Shown in pieces: positions 6,395 to 9,585 of a DNA stretch of 9,585 nucleotides (the stretch's first letter is position 1; every line of letters begins with the position of its first letter). The position numbers and the translations under genes were made by a program. Source of the stretch: Citricoccus sp. WCRC_4 (GTDB lineage Bacteria > Actinomycetota > Actinomycetes > Actinomycetales > Micrococcaceae); assembly GCA_026645375.1 (NCBI GenBank), contig JAPFFX010000217.1, positions 1-9,585 of the forward strand, in the 5' to 3' direction. The notes beneath the pieces were generated by a model. The model was given only the letters and a program-made list of their open reading frames with translations. It had not been told where the DNA came from and did no database searches.

Positions 6395-6419
6395 CCCGGC
6401 CGCGCGGGGCACGGCCGGG
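6395..6419 (-). other. Hairpin in the yebC leader next to its ribosome binding site
   Basis: CCCGGCCG (6395-6402) and CGGCCGGG (6412-6419) form a perfect 8-bp all-G/C stem with a 9-nt loop, ending 4 nt before the yebC ribosome binding site. It could affect translation initiation or be chance in GC-rich DNA. No U-run is present. Confidence 0.45.
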
Positions 6420-6467
6420 ATCGGCTGTTGGTGACGTCCGGCGGGTACCGGCTGAAGTCTGCTGACG

Positions 6468-6473
6468 AGTCTA
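6468..6473 (-). promoter_or_regulatory. Possible -10 element of the yebC-ruv-sec block
   Basis: TAGACT on the minus strand lies in the 163-nt divergent gap, about 90 nt before the yebC GTG, leaving a leader of about 80 nt that contains the hairpin. The -35 region is not recognisable. It is identical to the hexamer before yajC. A promoter must exist in this gap for yebC; the exact position is uncertain. I saw no clear promoter for the plus-strand peptidase. Confidence 0.3.
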
Positions 6474-6541
6474 GCGGGACGCCACCGCTGCACGGTGAGC
6501 GCCCTGTCCCCGGAGCGGCAGATGTGAAACAGTTGCTGACC

Positions 6542-8584
6542 ATGACGACCGACACCCTCGCCGCCGGCACCGATGCCAACCCGTTGCTGACGCCGTCCGC
6601 GCTCCCCTACGGCCTGCCGGACTTCGCCGCGATCCAGGACCACCACGTCCTCCCGGCGTTCCGGACGGGCATGGCCGCGCACCGGGCCGAGCTGGAGGCC
6701 ATCGCCACGGACCGGAGCCCCGTCACCTTCGAGAACACGGTCCTGGCGTTCGAGCGGTCCGGGCGGGCGCTGCGCCGGGTGTCCATGGTCTTCCACCACC
6801 TCGTGGCGGCCGACGGCACGGACGCCCGCCACCGGATCGAGGAGGAGATCAGTCCGGAACTGTCGGCCCACCAGGACGCGACCTACCTCGACGAGCGTCT
6901 CTACCGCCGGCTGGCCGGGGTGGACCTGGAGGCGTTGACCGGCGAGGACCACCGGCTCGCCACGGAGACCCTGAGGGCCTTCCGCCTGCGCGGTGCGGAC
7001 CTGGACGCGGCCGCCAAGCGGCGCCTGGCCGCCATCAACGAGCGCCTGGCCGTCCTGTCCGCCCAGTACGGGCGCCGGATGGTGGAGGGGAACACGGCCG
7101 CGGCCGTCTGGTTCGCCTCGGCCGGGGAGCTGGCCGGGCTCACGGAGCAGGACCTCGCCTCGGCCGCGGAGGCGGCCCGCGCCGCCGGGCACGACGCCGG
7201 TTACCTCCTGACGCTGTCCATGTTCACCTCCCAGCCCTGGCTCGAGACACTCGAGGTCCGGGAGTCCCGGCGGCGGGTCCACGAGGCCGCCTGGCAACGG
7301 GGCAGCACCGACGACGAGCACTCCACCCTGAAACTGGCCGTGGAGCAGGCGGCCCTGCGCGCCGAGAAGGCCGGGTTGCTGGGCCACGCCAGCTGGGCCG
7401 ACTACGCCCTGCAGGACCGGACGGCCCCGGACCTGGCGGCCGTCCGCGAACTGCTGGGCCGCATCATCCCGGCCGCCACCGCGAATGCCCGCCGGGAGAA
7501 GGCGGAGGTCGAGTCCGTGGCCGGGCACCCGGTGGAGCCCTGGGACTGGCCCTTCCACGCGGCCCGGATCGAGCGGGAGAGGTTCCGCGTGGACGCCTCC
7601 GGACTGCGCGCGCACTTCGAACTGGAGCGGGTCCTGACCCACGGTGTCTTCGCCGCGGCCACGGCCCTCTACGGGCTCACCTTCCGCGAGCGCCCGGAGC
7701 TGCCGGCATACCGTCCGGACGTCCGGGTCTGGGAGGTGCTGGACGCCGACGACGCCGGCCTGGGCCTGTTCGTGGGGGACTTCTTCGCCCGGCCGACCAA
7801 GTCCGGCGGCGCCTGGATGGACTCCTTCCGCGAGGCCTCGACGCTGTTCGGCGAGCAGCCGGTGGTCACCAACACCCTGAACATCCCGGCCCCGGCCGAG
7901 GGCGAACCGGTGCTGCTGACCGTGGACCAGGTCACCACCCTGTTCCACGAGTTCGGGCACGCGCTGCACGGGCTGTTGTCCACGGCCCGCTATGCCTCCC
8001 TGTCCGGGACCTCCGTGCCGCGGGACTTCGTGGAGTTCCCGTCCCAGGTCAACGAGATGTGGATGTACTGGCCGGAGGTCGTCACCGCGTACGCGCGCCA
8101 TGTGGACACGGGCGAGGCGATCGACCCCGAGGTGCTGGCGGCCATCGAGGCGTCCTCGCTCTGGGGCGAGGGGTTCCGCACCACGGAGTACCTGGGCGCG
8201 ACCATGCTGGACCTGGCCTGGCACTCCCTGGCGCCGGGCACGGTGGTGGAGGACCCGCTCGACTTCGAGCACGAGGCACTCGAGGCCGCGGGGCTGGATC
8301 CCGCCCTGGTCCCGCCGCGCTACCGCACCGGGTACTTCAAGCACATCTTCGCGGGCGGCTACGCGGCGGGGTACTACTCCTACATCTGGGCCGAGGTGCT
8401 GGACGCGGACACCGTGGAGTGGTTCCGGTCCCAGGGCGGGCTGACGCGGGAGAACGGCGAGCGCTTCCGCGCGGAGCTGCTCGCCCGCGGCAATACCCGG
8501 GACCCGCTGGAGTCCTACCGGGCCCTCCGCGGCCGCGACGCCGACCCGGAGCACCTGCTGCGGCGCCGCGGGCTGCTGGGCTGA
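6542..8584 (+). CDS. dcp: M3 family metallopeptidase, peptidyl-dipeptidase Dcp type
   Basis: Probable zinc peptidyl-dipeptidase that removes dipeptides from the C-terminus of short peptides, serving peptide recycling in the cytoplasm; no signal peptide is visible. At 680 aa it nearly equals E. coli Dcp (681). The first half is the helical M3 N-domain (NPLLTPSALPYGLPDF near residue 13). The catalytic half has GDFFARPTKSGGAWMDSF at 412-429, the zinc site HEFGH at 469-473 with Glu470 as general base, third ligand Glu498 in FVEFPSQ, and the substrate-stabilising KHIFAGGYAAGYYSY stretch at 600-614 with His601, Tyr607 and Tyr614. All are intact. The ATG at 6542 has no ribosome binding site; an in-frame GTG at 6524 has GGAG 8 nt upstream and would add six residues. 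Oligopeptidase A (PrlC) is the nearest alternative; the RPTKSGGAWMD wording favours Dcp. It is divergent from yebC and convergent with the hydrolase. Confidence 0.93.
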   Translation: MTTDTLAAGTDANPLLTPSALPYGLPDFAAIQDHHVLPAFRTGMAAHRAELEAIATDRSPVTFENTVLAFERSGRALRRVSMVFHHLVAADGTDARHRIEEEISPELSAHQDATYLDERLYRRLAGVDLEALTGEDHRLATETLRAFRLRGADLDAAAKRRLAAINERLAVLSAQYGRRMVEGNTAAAVWFASAGELAGLTEQDLASAAEAARAAGHDAGYLLTLSMFTSQPWLETLEVRESRRRVHEAAWQRGSTDDEHSTLKLAVEQAALRAEKAGLLGHASWADYALQDRTAPDLAAVRELLGRIIPAATANARREKAEVESVAGHPVEPWDWPFHAARIERERFRVDASGLRAHFELERVLTHGVFAAATALYGLTFRERPELPAYRPDVRVWEVLDADDAGLGLFVGDFFARPTKSGGAWMDSFREASTLFGEQPVVTNTLNIPAPAEGEPVLLTVDQVTTLFHEFGHALHGLLSTARYASLSGTSVPRDFVEFPSQVNEMWMYWPEVVTAYARHVDTGEAIDPEVLAAIEASSLWGEGFRTTEYLGATMLDLAWHSLAPGTVVEDPLDFEHEALEAAGLDPALVPPRYRTGYFKHIFAGGYAAGYYSYIWAEVLDADTVEWFRSQGGLTRENGERFRAELLARGNTRDPLESYRALRGRDADPEHLLRRRGLLG

Positions 8585-8611
8585 GCCGGCCGGCGGTTCC
8601 GTGCCCGCGGT

Positions 8612-9583
8612 TCAGGCCCCGGCCGCGGCCAGCTGGGGCAGGCCGGGCCGGGGTGAGGTGAGCACCGCGTGCAGCCACAGGCGCACCGCGCGGTCCCACT
8701 TCTCCGGGTCCACGTTCCACTCCCGGGTGTGCCGGGCCAGCGTGAACCGCACGAAGCTCACCATCTGCGGGTTCTTCGCGGCCAGGTCCATCGAGGGACC
8801 CACGGGGACGAAGTCGTCGTCCTCGGAGTGCAGGATCAGCGTGGGCACCCGCACCTGGTCGGCCCTGGCCACCCAGTTCATGGCCTTCAGGTCCACGGGA
8901 GCAGCCAGCCCGGTGGCCCAGCGGCCGGCCCGGTTGCTCATGAGCCACTGCCCGAGGCGCCCGGAGGCGTCGGGCAACCGGTTCCGCTTCGCCTGGTGGG
9001 CCAGCACGTCGATCCAGTTGATGACGGGGCCGTCCAGCACCATGGCGACCACGGAGGAGGCCAGTTCGGAGCGGTCGGCCAACTGCAGGCACACCGCGGC
9101 CCCCATCGACCAGCCGAACAGCACCACCTCCCGGGCACCGTTCTCCAGCGCATACGCGACCGCGGCCTCGACGTCACGCCACTCCGTGGCCCCCAGGCCG
9201 TACCGGCCGTCCCCGGCCGCCGGGGCGTCCCCGTCGTTGCGGTAGGAGATCAGCAGGGAGGTCATGCCCAGGGCCCGGGCCGAGCCGATCGCGCGGATCC
9301 CCTCGGTGCGCTTGGCACCCCGGCCGTGGACCATGATCGCCCAGATGCCCTCACCCGGCAGGACGCGCGCGGGACTGCCTGCCACCGGGCCCTGCTCGGG
9401 GCCGGGGTGCGCCGTGGCCGTGCTGGCGGAGCGCGAAGGGCCGCCGGCCGCCGGCACCAGCCAGGCCGGGGCCGAGCCGTTCTCCACGGCGATCCGCACG
9501 TCCAGCGCCTCGTGGCCCAGCGTCCGCGGATCGGGGTAGATGAACCCGGTCCACCGGCCCCGGACGGCCGTGGACAGGTTCCC
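8612..9583 (-). CDS. Alpha/beta hydrolase (5' end beyond window)
   Basis: Serine hydrolase of the alpha/beta fold, substrate unknown; esterase or peptidase-like activity is possible. The frame is open to the right edge, so 323 residues are visible and the true start lies outside. Numbering from the first visible residue: the oxyanion-region motif VHGRGAKRTEG at 85-95, nucleophile elbow GWSMGAA at 157-163 (Ser159), acid loop LHSEDDDFVP at 251-260 (probably Asp256), and catalytic His285 in ARHTREWN. The whole triad is therefore present in the right order. A helical lid region lies between about 189 and 240. No signal peptide or membrane segment is seen in the visible part, but the N-terminus is missing. 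It ends 27 nt from the dcp stop in convergent orientation, so it is not in an operon with it. A more specific family name would be guesswork. Confidence 0.9.
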   Translation of the reverse strand, partial: GNLSTAVRGRWTGFIYPDPRTLGHEALDVRIAVENGSAPAWLVPAAGGPSRSASTATAHPGPEQGPVAGSPARVLPGEGIWAIMVHGRGAKRTEGIRAIGSARALGMTSLLISYRNDGDAPAAGDGRYGLGATEWRDVEAAVAYALENGAREVVLFGWSMGAAVCLQLADRSELASSVVAMVLDGPVINWIDVLAHQAKRNRLPDASGRLGQWLMSNRAGRWATGLAAPVDLKAMNWVARADQVRVPTLILHSEDDDFVPVGPSMDLAAKNPQMVSFVRFTLARHTREWNVDPEKWDRAVRLWLHAVLTSPRPGLPQLAAAGA

Positions 9584-9585
9584 CG

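Noticed and set aside
4218..6465. Open plus-strand frames opposite ruvA, ruvC and yebC
   Set aside because: They overlap strongly conserved proteins on the minus strand and show only Arg/Pro/Gly-rich sequence without motifs.
6137..6541. N-terminal extension of dcp into the opposite yebC gene
   Set aside because: It would be antisense to conserved yebC codons. The family begins near the NPLLTPSALPYGLP segment, just after the chosen ATG.
6379..6579. 67-residue N-terminal extension of YebC from an upstream ATG
   Set aside because: The extension is not family-like and contains the region needed for a promoter. The GTG at 6378 has a strong ribosome binding site and is directly followed by the conserved AGHSKW start.
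6188..8554. 788-codon open minus-strand frame opposite dcp
   Set aside because: Very long, but its sequence is Gly/Arg/Val/Gln/His-rich antisense wording, while the plus strand encodes a full M3 peptidase with an intact zinc site. It also runs into yebC in another frame.
1..9585. Search for mobile elements, CRISPR arrays, tRNA or rRNA genes, toxin-antitoxin pairs or phage genes
   Set aside because: No spaced repeats, transposase or integrase motifs, cloverleaf-like segments or small paired genes were seen. The window is filled by housekeeping genes of even composition.

Overview
This window is chromosomal DNA from a high-GC actinobacterium, by eye roughly 70% G+C. The gene order yebC–ruvC–ruvA–ruvB–yajC–secD–secF is the conserved actinobacterial arrangement. 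The protein wording (for example VLGVDPGLTRCG in RuvC and GLTADSFIVYFERIKDE in SecD) fits Micrococcales, probably a Micrococcaceae relative such as Arthrobacter, Micrococcus, Kocuria or Citricoccus. The genus cannot be fixed by eye. I see no mobile element, CRISPR array, tRNA, rRNA or phage gene.

Layout: positions 1-6378 carry a compact minus-strand block, read right to left. It holds yebC (translation factor/regulator), ruvC, ruvA and ruvB (Holliday-junction resolvase and branch-migration motor), then yajC, secD and secF (accessory subunits of the Sec translocon). secF is cut by the left edge after 196 codons. Gaps inside the block are short: 7 nt yebC-ruvC, 90 nt ruvC-ruvA, 19 nt ruvA-ruvB, 72 nt ruvB-yajC, 65 nt yajC-secD, and a 4-nt overlap for secD-secF. 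A 163-bp divergent intergenic region (6379-6541) separates yebC from a plus-strand M3 metallopeptidase of the Dcp type (6542-8584). Convergent to that gene is a minus-strand alpha/beta hydrolase (8612 to the right edge, 5' end missing).

How the genes work together: RuvA and RuvB migrate Holliday junctions and RuvC cuts them during recombinational repair. YajC, SecD and SecF help SecYEG move and release exported proteins using the proton gradient. The two functions share the block by conserved synteny, not by a known biochemical link. Dcp probably recycles cytoplasmic peptides. The hydrolase substrate is unknown.

The window is mostly ordinary housekeeping sequence, and I found no convincing new multi-gene system. 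The most interesting non-coding signal is a 24-nt near-perfect palindrome in the ruvC-ruvA gap. It overlaps a possible promoter and resembles, imperfectly, the actinobacterial LexA (SOS) box. It suggests that ruvAB and perhaps yajC-secDF can be induced separately from ruvC. Lesser points are a hairpin just upstream of the yebC ribosome binding site, extended tails on RuvC, RuvB, YajC and SecD, and a two-cysteine insert in SecD.
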